64,000 nucleotides of DNA, taken from positions 3,699,501 through 3,763,500 of the forward strand of contig NZ_AP025516.1 in the NCBI RefSeq assembly GCF_023169885.1, given 5' to 3'. Positions 55,290 to 64,000 of the stretch are shown piece after piece; within the stretch, counting starts at the first letter, position 1; each line of letters starts with the position of its first letter. The notes under the pieces were generated by a model. The model did not search any database and was not told where the DNA came from. It worked only from the letters and a program-made list of their open reading frames with translations. Origin of the DNA: Desulfofustis limnaeus. Lineage in GTDB: Bacteria; Desulfobacterota; Desulfobulbia; Desulfobulbales; Desulfocapsaceae. The translations under genes and the position numbers were made by a program.

Positions 55290-57203
55290 GTGAAGCAGAC
55301 CATGGAACGCTGGAACACCACCAAGTCAGCGGAATTGTATGGGGTTCCCGAATGGAGCGGCGGCTATTTCACCATCGCCGACAGTGGAGAGATGATGGTG
55401 CTGCCCGCTGCCGGTGAAACAGGCAGAGCCGTCAGCATCAGCCAGATCGCCAAAGGGGTCAAGGAGCGGGGGCTGGACATGCCGGTGCTGCTGCGCGTCG
55501 AGAACATTCTCGACGCCCAGATTGCCACCCTGAACGAGACCTTTCGCCAGGCCATGGACGAACTCGGCTACCAGGGCTCGTTCCTTGGCGCCTACCCGAT
55601 CAAGGTCAACCAGCAACAACAGGTGGTGGAACAGATCACCCATTTCGGCTCCCGCTACCACCATGGCCTGGAAGCGGGCAGCAAGGCGGAACTGATCGCC
55701 GCCATGGGTACCATGCGCGATCGCAAATCGGTGCTGATCTGCAACGGCTACAAGGATGAAGAGTTCATCGATCTCGGCCTGTACGCGACAAAGATCGGCT
55801 TCACCTGTATTCTGGTGGTGGAGATGCCTGACGAGCTACCGCTGATCCTGGAACGCTCCAAGGAACTCGGGGCCAAACCGATCCTCGGCATCCGCATCAA
55901 GCTCGCCTCACAGGCCTCGGGGCACTGGGCCGAATCGGGCGGCGACCGCTCCATTTTCGGCCTCAACACCAACCAGGTGATCAAAGCGGTCGATCTGCTG
56001 GCCCAAGAGGGCATGCTCGACTGCCTGCAGATGGTTCACTATCATCTCGGTTCGCAGATCTCCAACATCCGCGAAATCCGCTCGGCAGTCCACGAGGCCT
56101 GCCAGGTCTATGCCGGCCTGGCCAAGGAAGGGGCAGCGGTTGCCTACCTGGACCTGGGCGGCGGTCTGGCCGTCGATTACGACGGGTCGCAGTCGAATTT
56201 CATGTCCAGCCGCAACTATTCGATAAACGAGTACTGCACCGACATCATCGAAGCGGTCATGACCTCGCTGGACGAGGTTGGGATCCAGCACCCGACCATC
56301 ATCACCGAGTCGGGCCGGGCCCTGGTGGCCTATTATTCGATCCTGCTGTTCAACGTGCTCGACGTCACCCGCTATCGTCCCGACCCGCTGCCGGAGCATC
56401 TGCCCGACGACTGCCCGGCGCAAATCAATTACATGATGGAAACCCTGGAGAAGCTGACCATCCGCAATCTCCAGGAAAGCTTCAACGACATCCTCTTCTA
56501 TCGCGACGAAGCCAGGCATCTCTTTCACCACGGCAAAATCGACCTGCGCCAGCGGGCCCTCGCCGAACAGATTTTCTGGACGACCATCACCCGGATCTCC
56601 GAGTTGTCCAAAGAACTGAAACACGTGACCCCTGAGCTGGCCGACCTGGAACGAGTTTTGTCTGATATTTATTATTGTAATTTCAGCGTCTTCCAATCTC
56701 TTCCCGATGCCTGGGCCATCGGTCAGCTGTTCCCCATCATGCCTATCCATCGGCTCAACGAGGAACCGACCGTCAATGCGGTACTCGCCGATATCACCTG
56801 CGACTGCGACGGCAAGATCGACCAGTTCATCGATCGGCGCGGCGTCCGACGCTTTCTGCCGCTGCACGAACTGAAAAACTCCGACGAGTACCTGCTCGGC
56901 GCCTTTCTGGTCGGCGCCTACCAGGAGACCCTCGGCGATCTGCACAATCTGCTTGGCGATACCAATGTGGTAACCGTGCGCATCCTGGACAACGGTGAGT
57001 TCGAGTTCGTCAACGAACTGGAGGGCGACACGGTTGCCGATGTCCTGTCCTATGTGGAATACGACCCGAAACGGTTGTTCAACAGCTTCCGCAAGACGGC
57101 CGAACGGGCGGTGCGGGCTGAACGGATCACCGCCCAGGAACGAAAACAGATCGTCCAGGCCTATGAAGCCGGCCTGCGCGGCTACACCTATTTCGAGCGT
57201 TGA
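55290..57203 (+). CDS. speA: Biosynthetic arginine decarboxylase
   Basis: This 637-residue PLP enzyme of the fold-III type has FLGAYPIKVNQQQQVVEQI with the PLP Lys, then MVHYHLGSQISNIREI, and the Gly-rich LDLGGGLAVDYDGS. It makes agmatine from arginine. The GTG at 55290 is chosen for its GAGAGG ribosome site and because a promoter lies upstream of it. It heads a four-gene operon leading from arginine to spermidine. Confidence 0.93.
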   Translation: MKQTMERWNTTKSAELYGVPEWSGGYFTIADSGEMMVLPAAGETGRAVSISQIAKGVKERGLDMPVLLRVENILDAQIATLNETFRQAMDELGYQGSFLGAYPIKVNQQQQVVEQITHFGSRYHHGLEAGSKAELIAAMGTMRDRKSVLICNGYKDEEFIDLGLYATKIGFTCILVVEMPDELPLILERSKELGAKPILGIRIKLASQASGHWAESGGDRSIFGLNTNQVIKAVDLLAQEGMLDCLQMVHYHLGSQISNIREIRSAVHEACQVYAGLAKEGAAVAYLDLGGGLAVDYDGSQSNFMSSRNYSINEYCTDIIEAVMTSLDEVGIQHPTIITESGRALVAYYSILLFNVLDVTRYRPDPLPEHLPDDCPAQINYMMETLEKLTIRNLQESFNDILFYRDEARHLFHHGKIDLRQRALAEQIFWTTITRISELSKELKHVTPELADLERVLSDIYYCNFSVFQSLPDAWAIGQLFPIMPIHRLNEEPTVNAVLADITCDCDGKIDQFIDRRGVRRFLPLHELKNSDEYLLGAFLVGAYQETLGDLHNLLGDTNVVTVRILDNGEFEFVNELEGDTVADVLSYVEYDPKRLFNSFRKTAERAVRAERITAQERKQIVQAYEAGLRGYTYFER

Positions 57204-57252
57204 ACAAAAATGCCAACGGCTCAACGAGCCACCACGCTGGAGAGAAACTGAC

Positions 57253-58443
57253 ATGGCACACGTACTAATTGTCGGAGCCGGCGGCGTCGGCAGCGTCGTC
57301 GCCCACAAATGCGCCCAAGTTCCATCGGTCTTTTCCCGGATATCACTGGCCAGTCGAACCAAGAGCAAATGCGACGCCATTGCCGCTTCGGTACGGCAGC
57401 GTTGCGATGTCGCCATCGACACCTATGCCCTCGACGCCGATCGGGTCGACGAGACCACGGCGCTGATCGAGCGGATCAAGCCGCAGTTGGTACTCAACGT
57501 AGCCCTGCCGTATCAGGACTTGGCGTTGATGGACGCCTGCCTGAAGACCGGGGTCGATTACCTGGATACCGCCAATTACGAGCCGCCGGATGAGGCCAAG
57601 TTCGAGTACAAATGGCAGTGGGCATACCGCCGCTCCTTTGTCGAAGCCGGCCTGATGGCCCTGCTCGGCTCCGGTTTCGATCCCGGCGTCACCAACGTCT
57701 TTTGCGCCTGGGCGCAGAAGCACCGATTTGACGAGATACACGAATTGGACATCATCGATTGCAACGCCGGTGACCACGGTCAACATTTTGCCACCAATTT
57801 CAACCCGGAGATCAACATCCGGGAGATCACCCAACGCGGCCGCTACTGGGAACACGGTGAATGGGTGGAGACCGACCCGCTCTCCTGGTCAATGACCTAT
57901 GATTTTCCCGACGGGATCGGTCCGAAAAAATGCTACCTGATGTATCACGAAGAGCTGGAATCCCTGGTCCTGCATCTCAAAGGCCTGAAACGGGCCCGTT
58001 TCTGGATGACGTTTTCGGAGCAATACCTGACCCATCTGCGGGTTCTGGAAAACGTCGGCATGACCCGGATCGATCCGGTTGACTATCACGGTACGCCGGT
58101 GGTGCCGCTGCAGTTTCTCAAGTCCGTCTTACCGGAGCCGGCCTCCCTCGGTCCCCTGACCAAGGGCCGCACCTGCATCGGCTGCCTGCTCAAGGGGACC
58201 AAGGACGGCAAGCCCCGACATCTCTACATCTACAACATCTGCAGCCATGAAGACGCCTACCGCGAGGTCGGCTCCCAGGCGATCAGCTACACCACCGGCG
58301 TGCCGGCCATGATCGGGGCGATGATGATGCTCACCGGTACCTGGAAACGGGCCGGCGTCTGGCATATGGAGCAGTTCGATCCTGATCCGTTCATGGAAGA
58401 GCTGAACCGCCACGGTCTCCCCTGGAAGACCATCGAGTGGTAA
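57253..58443 (+). CDS. Carboxynorspermidine/carboxyspermidine dehydrogenase (saccharopine dehydrogenase family)
   Basis: This 396-residue protein has the N-terminal NAD(P) motif VLIVGAGGVGSVVAHK and the saccharopine-reductase-like core (NVALPYQDLALMDACLKTGVDYLDTANYE, GSGFDPGVTNVFCAWA). It condenses putrescine with aspartate-semialdehyde to carboxyspermidine in the alternative spermidine pathway. The ATG at 57253 lies behind AGAGAAA. Its TAA overlaps the next ATG. Saccharopine dehydrogenase proper is disfavoured by context with nspC. Confidence 0.9.
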   Translation: MAHVLIVGAGGVGSVVAHKCAQVPSVFSRISLASRTKSKCDAIAASVRQRCDVAIDTYALDADRVDETTALIERIKPQLVLNVALPYQDLALMDACLKTGVDYLDTANYEPPDEAKFEYKWQWAYRRSFVEAGLMALLGSGFDPGVTNVFCAWAQKHRFDEIHELDIIDCNAGDHGQHFATNFNPEINIREITQRGRYWEHGEWVETDPLSWSMTYDFPDGIGPKKCYLMYHEELESLVLHLKGLKRARFWMTFSEQYLTHLRVLENVGMTRIDPVDYHGTPVVPLQFLKSVLPEPASLGPLTKGRTCIGCLLKGTKDGKPRHLYIYNICSHEDAYREVGSQAISYTTGVPAMIGAMMMLTGTWKRAGVWHMEQFDPDPFMEELNRHGLPWKTIEW

Positions 58444-59612
58444 TGAACACCGAACAACCGGTCAATTTTGACCCAGGCCTAGTGAAGACCCCGGCCTTTG
58501 TCGTGGACGAAGGCCTGTTGGAGCGCAACCTGGAAATTCTTGCCGACATCAAGCGCCGGACCGGATGCCGCATCCTGCTGGCGTTGAAATGTTTCGCCAT
58601 GCACAGCGTCTTCCCCCAACTGCACCGGGTACTCGACGGCACGTGCGCGAGTTCGCCGCACGAGGCGCGCCTGGGCCGGGAGGAATTCGGCGGCGAGGTC
58701 CACACCTTCGCCGCCGCCTACTCCGAGGACGATGTGCGTGATCTGGCGGCAACAACCGACCACTTGGTCTTCAACTCGTTTCGCCAGTTCGATCGCTTTC
58801 GTGCCCCGGCCCAGGCACAGGCCGAAAGTCTCGGCCGCCGGCTCCGCTTCGGGCTGCGCATCAACCCGGAACATTCGGAAGGCGCCGTTGCCATCTACGA
58901 TCCCTGCGCTCCCGGCTCGCGTCTGGGGATTCGCCGCCGGGATTTTCGGGAGGAAGACCTGGAACTGATCTCCGGACTGCACTGGCACAACCTCTGCGAA
59001 CAGAACGCCGACTGTCTGGAACGGACCATCGGCGCCGTCGAGCACTCTTTCGGCCCGTTTCTGGCACGGATGGACTACATCAATTTCGGCGGCGGGCATC
59101 ACATCACCCGCGCCGATTACGATCGGGAGCTGCTGGTCCGTTTGGTCAACGATTTCCAGCAGCGCTGGGGCGTCCAGGTCTACCTCGAACCGGGCGAGGC
59201 GGTGGCCCTGAACTGCGGCTTTCTCGTCACCACCGTGCTCGACATCGTCCAAGCCGATGGAGATATCGCCATTATCGACGCCTCGGTACCGGCCCACATG
59301 CCGGACGTTTTGGAGATGCCGTATCGGCCGCACATCATCGGCTCCGGACACCCCGGGGAGAAGCGCTACTCCTGCCGGATTGGCGGCCTGTCCTGTCTGG
59401 CCGGTGATGTGGCCGGTGCCTACTCCTTCGATCGACCGCTGCAGATCGGCCAGCGCTTGCTGTTCACCGACATGGCCATCTACACCATGGTCAAGACCAC
59501 CACCTTCAACGGCGTCCAACTGCCCGCCATCATCCGCTGTGGCGCCGGCAATGGAAAACTCCGAGTGGTTCGGACCTTTGCGTATGAGGATTTCAAAACC
59601 CGACTGAGCTGA
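58443..59612 (+). CDS. nspC: Carboxynorspermidine decarboxylase
   Basis: This 389-residue PLP decarboxylase of the alanine-racemase-like fold has LLALKCFAMHSVFPQ with the PLP Lys, SGLHWHNLCEQN and YINFGGGHHITRADYD. It converts carboxyspermidine to spermidine (or the nor forms). The start overlaps the dehydrogenase stop (TAATG) and the end overlaps speB (TGATG), so it is tightly coupled. Confidence 0.93.
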   Translation: MNTEQPVNFDPGLVKTPAFVVDEGLLERNLEILADIKRRTGCRILLALKCFAMHSVFPQLHRVLDGTCASSPHEARLGREEFGGEVHTFAAAYSEDDVRDLAATTDHLVFNSFRQFDRFRAPAQAQAESLGRRLRFGLRINPEHSEGAVAIYDPCAPGSRLGIRRRDFREEDLELISGLHWHNLCEQNADCLERTIGAVEHSFGPFLARMDYINFGGGHHITRADYDRELLVRLVNDFQQRWGVQVYLEPGEAVALNCGFLVTTVLDIVQADGDIAIIDASVPAHMPDVLEMPYRPHIIGSGHPGEKRYSCRIGGLSCLAGDVAGAYSFDRPLQIGQRLLFTDMAIYTMVKTTTFNGVQLPAIIRCGAGNGKLRVVRTFAYEDFKTRLS

Positions 59613-60493
59613 TGATACCACCACCTGCCTTTCTCGCCTCGGAACCGATCCGTTCCGCCGCCGCGGAATCGTTCTTCCATGTGATCCCGGTTCCCTTCGA
59701 ACAAAGCGTCTCCTATGGGGCCGGGACCGCTCAGGGACCCCAGGCCATTCTTGCGGCCTCTTCCCAACTGGAACTCTTCGATGGACGGTCGCAACCGGCA
59801 GAGCTCGGGATTCACACCACTGACGCCATCGACTGCCGGGGAAGCGCGGAAACGGTGTTGAACCGAATCGAAGAACGTTGCCGGACGGTTCTCGCAGCTG
59901 GCGTCCTGCCGGTCCTGCTGGGCGGCGAGCATACGGTCAGCGTCGGTGCCCTCCGGGCAATCAGGACGGCGTACCCCGGTCCGATCGGTCTCTTTCAGCT
60001 CGATGCCCATGCCGACCTGCGCGACAGCTACGAGGGCAGCCGACTCAGCCATGCCTGTGTCGCCCGCCGCGCCCACCAGGATCTGGGCATGACGCTCTTT
60101 CAATTCGGGGTCCGCGCCCTCTGCCTGGAAGAGCACCGTTACCGCGAGGAGCATGCCATCGCCCGCCTCGACGCTGCTGCGATTCATCGTGACGGCGTTG
60201 CAGCCCTGGCGGTGCCGAATTCTTTCCCCGACCGCATCTATCTGAGCCTCGACGTGGACGGGCTCGACCCTGCGGTGATTCGCGCCACCGGGACACCGGT
60301 ACCAGGCGGCCCCGGCTGGTACGATACCCTGGCCGCCTTGGAGACGGTTATCGCCGGACGGCAGGTGGTCGGCTTCGATGTGGTCGAACTGGCCCCCCGG
60401 GACGACGATCATGCCTCAGCTTTTGCCGCTGCCCAACTGGTCTACGCGGTCATGGGGATGATCCAGCGCAACCGTGGCGCCATGGTTATTTGA
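59612..60493 (+). CDS. speB: Agmatinase
   Basis: This 293-residue ureohydrolase has Mn-binding motifs VLLGGEHTVSVGA, LDAHADLRDSYEG (binding His and Asp) and YLSLDVDGLDPA. It cleaves agmatine to putrescine and urea, closing the gap between SpeA and the carboxyspermidine enzymes. It overlaps the convergent malonyl-CoA decarboxylase gene by eight bases at the 3' end. Confidence 0.93.
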   Translation: MIPPPAFLASEPIRSAAAESFFHVIPVPFEQSVSYGAGTAQGPQAILAASSQLELFDGRSQPAELGIHTTDAIDCRGSAETVLNRIEERCRTVLAAGVLPVLLGGEHTVSVGALRAIRTAYPGPIGLFQLDAHADLRDSYEGSRLSHACVARRAHQDLGMTLFQFGVRALCLEEHRYREEHAIARLDAAAIHRDGVAALAVPNSFPDRIYLSLDVDGLDPAVIRATGTPVPGGPGWYDTLAALETVIAGRQVVGFDVVELAPRDDDHASAFAAAQLVYAVMGMIQRNRGAMVI

Positions 60494-61898
60494 GGAGTCG
60501 TTTCACCGTTGGCACGGCAGAAATCTGGCCCTGACTCCGGTACGCTTCGTGATGCTTTTCGATGGATGACAGGTCGTAGAGGTAGTTCACCATCATCCCA
60601 GCCGATTCCTGGATGCCCCGGGGCGAGCGATTGGCCGCCCAGTTTATCTGTTTGACTTGCGCTCCGTTGCTCAAATGAAAATGCGCCACGCGATCCCACG
60701 CCTGAGTGCCGCGCTTGGCAGTCAGCAGGTAGCGTGCGCACAAGGCCAGCAACGCCTGTTGCAACAACCGTTGCTTCTCGTTGACAGGTTTCGAGCCGCC
60801 GGCGCCCAACAGAGCGGAAAAACAATCGACATCGATGGGCTCGGCCCGCAGACAGGCCACCGCCTCAGAGTCAACGTCCACCAGTTCGACCACGTCTTCC
60901 TGTTGTTGCAGCCAGCGGATGAAACCGGGTATCGGTGAGAGCGTGGAAAATGTTTTGATGGTGGGAAATTTAACCGACAGATCGGCCACCACCCGCTTGA
61001 TCAGGAAATTGCCGAAACTGACCCCGGCCAGTCCCGCCTGACAGTTGGAAATGGAATAGAAAATGGCGGTATCGGCCTGGCCCGGATCGGTGGCCGGTGC
61101 CTCTTGGTCCAACAGATCATGAATGCTGACGGCAATGCCGTTGACCAACGCCACCTCAACGAAGATCAGGGGCTCCTGCGGCATATGCGGATGGAAAAAG
61201 GCATAGCAGCAACGATCTCCTTCCAGTCGATTCTTCAAATCACGCCAGGACGTGATTTCATGAACAGCCTCATAGCGGATCAATTTTTCCAGCAATGCGG
61301 CCGAGGTATCCCAAGTGATCCGCTGCAGCTCGAGAAAGCCGACATCAAACCAGGAACCGAGCAGGCGACAGAGATCCCGATCCAGGGCCTGTAACGCTTC
61401 ATCTTCTCGAGCCCAGGTCATCAACTCGGCGCGGAGATCAACGAGAAATTTGACCCCGCCCCGCAGACTGTTGAACTGACGGAGCAACTTTATCCGCGGC
61501 GGCTCCAGGAGGTCCCGCAGATTGACCGTCGCCTGCTGTCGCTCCACGGGATCCCGGGCCTCCCGGTAGCGGGTCATCGCCCCGTCCAACTCCCGGCCGT
61601 CCACATCGTACGCTTCGGCCAGCAGCTTCAGGAATCGCCGGCGACCATGGGCGGTCAATACCGCATAGGTCTCGCCCAGTTCTGCGGCTCGGGCCCGCGC
61701 CGACACTTCGCCTCCTTCACCGGCCAGACAGGCATCGATCTTGACCCGGACCTTCTCCAGATCAGGCTGCGTCAGATCTCCCCCGACACTGTCTTTCAGG
61801 GCAAGGGGATCACCCAGCGGCCACAACTCTCGTATTTTCCTGAGCGTTCTCTCCCATAGCGGTTCCCGGTTCACCAGCGACGCTTCTTTCTCTCCCAT
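60486..61898 (-). CDS. Malonyl-CoA decarboxylase
   Basis: This 470-residue protein has an N-terminal helical region and a C-terminal acetyltransferase-like domain with the family hallmarks CCYAFFHPHMPQEPLIFVEVAL, IFYSISNCQAGLAGVSFGNFLIKRV and TFSTLSPIPGFIRWL; conserved His and Ser in these motifs are catalytic in the family. It converts malonyl-CoA to acetyl-CoA. The ATG at 61898 has a very strong GGGAGGAGGTGA ribosome site. Confidence 0.93.
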   Translation of the reverse strand: MGEKEASLVNREPLWERTLRKIRELWPLGDPLALKDSVGGDLTQPDLEKVRVKIDACLAGEGGEVSARARAAELGETYAVLTAHGRRRFLKLLAEAYDVDGRELDGAMTRYREARDPVERQQATVNLRDLLEPPRIKLLRQFNSLRGGVKFLVDLRAELMTWAREDEALQALDRDLCRLLGSWFDVGFLELQRITWDTSAALLEKLIRYEAVHEITSWRDLKNRLEGDRCCYAFFHPHMPQEPLIFVEVALVNGIAVSIHDLLDQEAPATDPGQADTAIFYSISNCQAGLAGVSFGNFLIKRVVADLSVKFPTIKTFSTLSPIPGFIRWLQQQEDVVELVDVDSEAVACLRAEPIDVDCFSALLGAGGSKPVNEKQRLLQQALLALCARYLLTAKRGTQAWDRVAHFHLSNGAQVKQINWAANRSPRGIQESAGMMVNYLYDLSSIEKHHEAYRSQGQISAVPTVKRLLK

Positions 61899-62119
61899 GG
61901 ATCACCTCCTCCCAAGGCTCGATCCGGTTTCAAACTCCATGATGTCACTTTTCCATGCGTCACGAGATCAATGCAGTTCAAAGGTACACTGACACTTGTC
62001 GGAAATGCAAGACCGATAGAACGCTCGCTCGGTTTCCGCAAACTGGTTCAGGTCCCCGGGAGATGATGTTCGCACCTGGTTTGCCTTTCGTCCATCTTCT
62101 CACCTTCGCAAGCATTTAT

Positions 62120-62148
62120 TTGAGTTTTTCTGCGGAAGCATGTTTAAA
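62120..62148 (+). promoter_or_regulatory. Promoter of HD-GYP regulator gene
   Basis: TTGAGT at 62120-62125 and TTTAAA at 62143-62148 are spaced by 17 bases. It lies so close to ATG 62155 that the message would be nearly leaderless, or the true start is the in-frame ATG at 62197. Confidence 0.4.
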
Positions 62149-62154
62149 TAGCTG

Positions 62155-63252
62155 ATGAAGACCTTCACTTCCTCCTTGCTGCCTGGGCCTGCCACCATGA
62201 AACAAGCCACAACGCTACCCTTGGAAACTGCGAAACTGCTCATCGTCGATGATGACGATCAGGTCCGCAACGTTATTTCGGTCATCGTAGAATCGGAAGG
62301 CTATCAATTCCGTACCGCCGACAATGCCGAGGCAGCTCTGGTGATACTGCAGAACGAATCGTTCGACCTGGTGGTCTCCGACATCAACATGACCGGCATG
62401 ACCGGGGTGGAACTCCTCGAGACCTGCCAACGGACGTATCCGGATCTCGCCTTTCTCATGGTAACCGGAGTCGATGACCGGAACACGGCCATCGATACCC
62501 TGCACATGGGGGCATACGGTTACGTCACCAAGCCGTTTCAAGCCAATGAACTGATCATCAACATCACCAACGCCCTGCGCCGGAGACGGCTGGAGATGGA
62601 GAACCGGAGGCATCGGGAAGAATTGGAATTGCTGGTCGAAGAACGGACCTTCGAGTTGGACAAGTCGCGCGAGGAGACCATCCTCATCCTGTCCAAGGCA
62701 GCCGAGTTCAGAGACGACGAAACCGCCAAGCACACCATCCGCATGGGCCGCTTCTGCGAGACGTTGGCCCGCCTGCGAGGGTTGCCGGAATCGCTGTGCA
62801 AGTCCTTGAAAATCGCGGCGCCACTGCACGATGTCGGCAAGATCGGGATATCCGACACCATCCTGTTGAAGCCGGGCAAATTAACGCCCGAGGAGTTTGA
62901 GATCATCAAGACCCACTGTGAGATCGGTCACCGTATTCTCTCCGAATCAACGTCGTCGATCCTGCAGATCGGAGCCGAGATCGCTCTGACCCACCACGAG
63001 AAATTCGACGGCAGCGGTTATCCGCGCGGTTTGCAAGGAGAAGAGATACCGGTCATCGGTCGCATCGCCGCCGTTTGTGACGTCTTCGATGCGTTGACCA
63101 GCGAACGGGTTTACAAAGCGGCCTCGACCGTCGAGGAAGCCCTGGAAATCATGCGGGACGGCAGCGGCAGCCATTTCGATCCGCACATTGCCGGGCTGTT
63201 TTTCGACCATATCGACACGATCCTGTCCATCAAACAGACGCTTTCGGATTGA
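62155..63252 (+). CDS. Response regulator with HD-GYP output domain
   Basis: This 365-residue protein has a receiver domain (LLIVDDDDQVRNVISV, phosphoacceptor Asp in LVVSDINMTGM, VTKPFQ with Lys), a coiled-coil linker and an HD-GYP domain (PLHDVGKIGIS, IGHRIL, LTHHEKFDGSGYPRGL). HD-GYP proteins hydrolyse cyclic di-GMP. ATG 62155 and 62197 are both possible starts. No cognate kinase is adjacent. Confidence 0.92.
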   Translation: MKTFTSSLLPGPATMKQATTLPLETAKLLIVDDDDQVRNVISVIVESEGYQFRTADNAEAALVILQNESFDLVVSDINMTGMTGVELLETCQRTYPDLAFLMVTGVDDRNTAIDTLHMGAYGYVTKPFQANELIINITNALRRRRLEMENRRHREELELLVEERTFELDKSREETILILSKAAEFRDDETAKHTIRMGRFCETLARLRGLPESLCKSLKIAAPLHDVGKIGISDTILLKPGKLTPEEFEIIKTHCEIGHRILSESTSSILQIGAEIALTHHEKFDGSGYPRGLQGEEIPVIGRIAAVCDVFDALTSERVYKAASTVEEALEIMRDGSGSHFDPHIAGLFFDHIDTILSIKQTLSD

Positions 63253-63302
63253 CAGGAAAGCGTCGTTCGACCGGTCTTCAATCGGTGTCGGGGCGAGTCG
63301 GC

Positions 63303-63698
63303 TCAGCGACGGCTGAGACAGAGATGCTCCACCGCCGGTCCGATCTTTTTCCAGTCGACACACGGCCGGGTAAAGCCCGGTGGGCGGACCAGTGGGCAGC
63401 CGAACGCGGAATCATCGATATAGAGGTCGGCATAGACCTTCGGGCTCGAAGTCCAGCTCTCTTGGGTCGGGTTATGATTTACCCCGTACAGCTCGACGCC
63501 CTGCTCCTGGAGGTAACGAACGGCGGGAAGGAGGGTATTTCCGGCCACCCCTTCCTCGGAGCGCATGGTGTAGAGGATGAGACGGGCACCGCAGGACTGC
63601 AGCCGTTTCAGCCAGACAACCGCTTCCGGCACCGGTTGGCCAAGCTCCGGATAGCGGTGATCGACGATGGTTCCGTCAAAATCGACACAGATGATCAT
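63303..63698 (-). CDS. HAD-superfamily hydrolase-like protein
   Basis: This 131-residue protein starts IICVDFDGTIVDHRYPE (nucleophile Asp and its +2 Asp), has LILYTMRSEEG (motif II) and ends with YIDDSAFGCPL (motif III/IV). This is a short cap-less HAD protein. It could be a phosphatase or be related to a small protein of polynucleotide-kinase phosphatase type. The function is unknown. Confidence 0.8.
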   Translation of the reverse strand: MIICVDFDGTIVDHRYPELGQPVPEAVVWLKRLQSCGARLILYTMRSEEGVAGNTLLPAVRYLQEQGVELYGVNHNPTQESWTSSPKVYADLYIDDSAFGCPLVRPPGFTRPCVDWKKIGPAVEHLCLSRR

Positions 63699-63839
63699 CG
63701 GCCGCCCCTCATATGGTTCCCCAAGGTTCTGACAACGCCGTCCCGAGCCGGGTGTTGGTTCGGACCGGCCGTTTCAAGGTACCCTCACGAATGGCCCGCA
63801 GGCAATCAGCAGAGCTGACTGCCTGCGGAAAACAGTCTC

Positions 63840-64000
63840 TCAGAAAATCGGCTTCATGGCACTCATATAGCCACGCAGCTCGGCGCCGATTGCCTCCACT
63901 TCGGTATAGCGGATCGCCTCATTGACATCGATCAGGTCAAGGTTGTCGACTCCGTAATCGTCGAGATCGAGCCCTTTGCCGATAACCTCGGTATCGATGC
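63840..64000 (-). CDS. ilvC: 3' end of ketol-acid reductoisomerase-like gene (partial)
   Basis: The minus-strand frame entering the window at 64000 ends at a TGA at 63840-63842 and encodes the last 52 residues, which include YGVDNLDLIDVNEAIRYTEV and ELRGYMSAMKPIF. This resembles the C-terminus of some ketol-acid reductoisomerases (branched-chain amino-acid synthesis), recalled from memory. The gene is cut by the window edge. The 141 bases between it and the HAD-like gene hold nothing recognised. Confidence 0.5.
   Translation of the reverse strand, partial: IDTEVIGKGLDLDDYGVDNLDLIDVNEAIRYTEVEAIGAELRGYMSAMKPIF

Overview
The window looks like a chromosomal segment of a strictly or largely anaerobic, GC-rich Desulfobacterota bacterium, with a Desulfobulbales-like flavour. 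This is an inference from gene content: a ferredoxin-dependent 2-oxoacid oxidoreductase, a selenocysteine formate dehydrogenase-N operon, several UGA-recoded genes, many electron-transfer proteins, and deltaproteobacterial-type housekeeping genes. No rRNA, tRNA, CRISPR array or phage was seen.

Left part (1-18.6 kb, all plus strand): a three-gene module joining a GltD-like NAD(P)H/FAD/Fe-S protein to KorA and KorB; holA; clpS-clpA; a HIT protein; rmuC; an acyl-activating enzyme; a polar amino-acid ABC transporter (two permeases and a binding protein, no ATPase here) with an MFS gene; and a K+ channel with two RCK units. From 18.6 to 28.2 kb (minus strand): fdnGHI, a selenocysteine (UPHC) DsbA-like protein, a diheme peroxidase and fdhE, then pncA/pncB.

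The most striking locus is 28.7-31.5 kb. A LOV-like PAS protein precedes a hidden gene (29445-29828) whose frame contains five in-frame UGA codons. Each sits in a Ser-Gly-Sec context and each is followed at 11-14 nt by a hairpin, three of them with the same CGGGA loop. This encodes a selenocysteine-rich SbtA-type RiPP precursor, and the next gene is its radical SAM/SPASM maturase (SbtM type). Ordinary gene calling breaks it at every UGA. With fdnG and the DsbA-like gene, three UGA-recoded genes lie within about 10 kb, so the host must decode Sec.

Middle part (31.7-49.5 kb): prmA; an nfeD-slipin pair running into a periplasmic binding protein, a double-Cache histidine kinase and a NarL-type regulator; then a two-gene minus-strand cassette of a 1142-residue protein with two AAA domains plus a Lon-type protease domain and a membrane SPFH protein. 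The cassette is bracketed by two same-orientation copies of a 210-264 bp repeat with inverted ends. An aminotransferase and a tesA-ybbA-ybbP-like trio follow.

Right part (49.6-64 kb): an NlpC/P60 lipoprotein, a DUF2142-like polytopic protein, glycerate 2-kinase, a family-4 glycosyltransferase, a compact arginine-to-spermidine operon (speA, carboxynorspermidine dehydrogenase, nspC, speB), malonyl-CoA decarboxylase, an HD-GYP response regulator, a HAD-like protein and the 3' end of an ilvC-like gene running off the window. A second 132-bp repeat family has two copies in opposite orientation near 13.4 and 49.6 kb.
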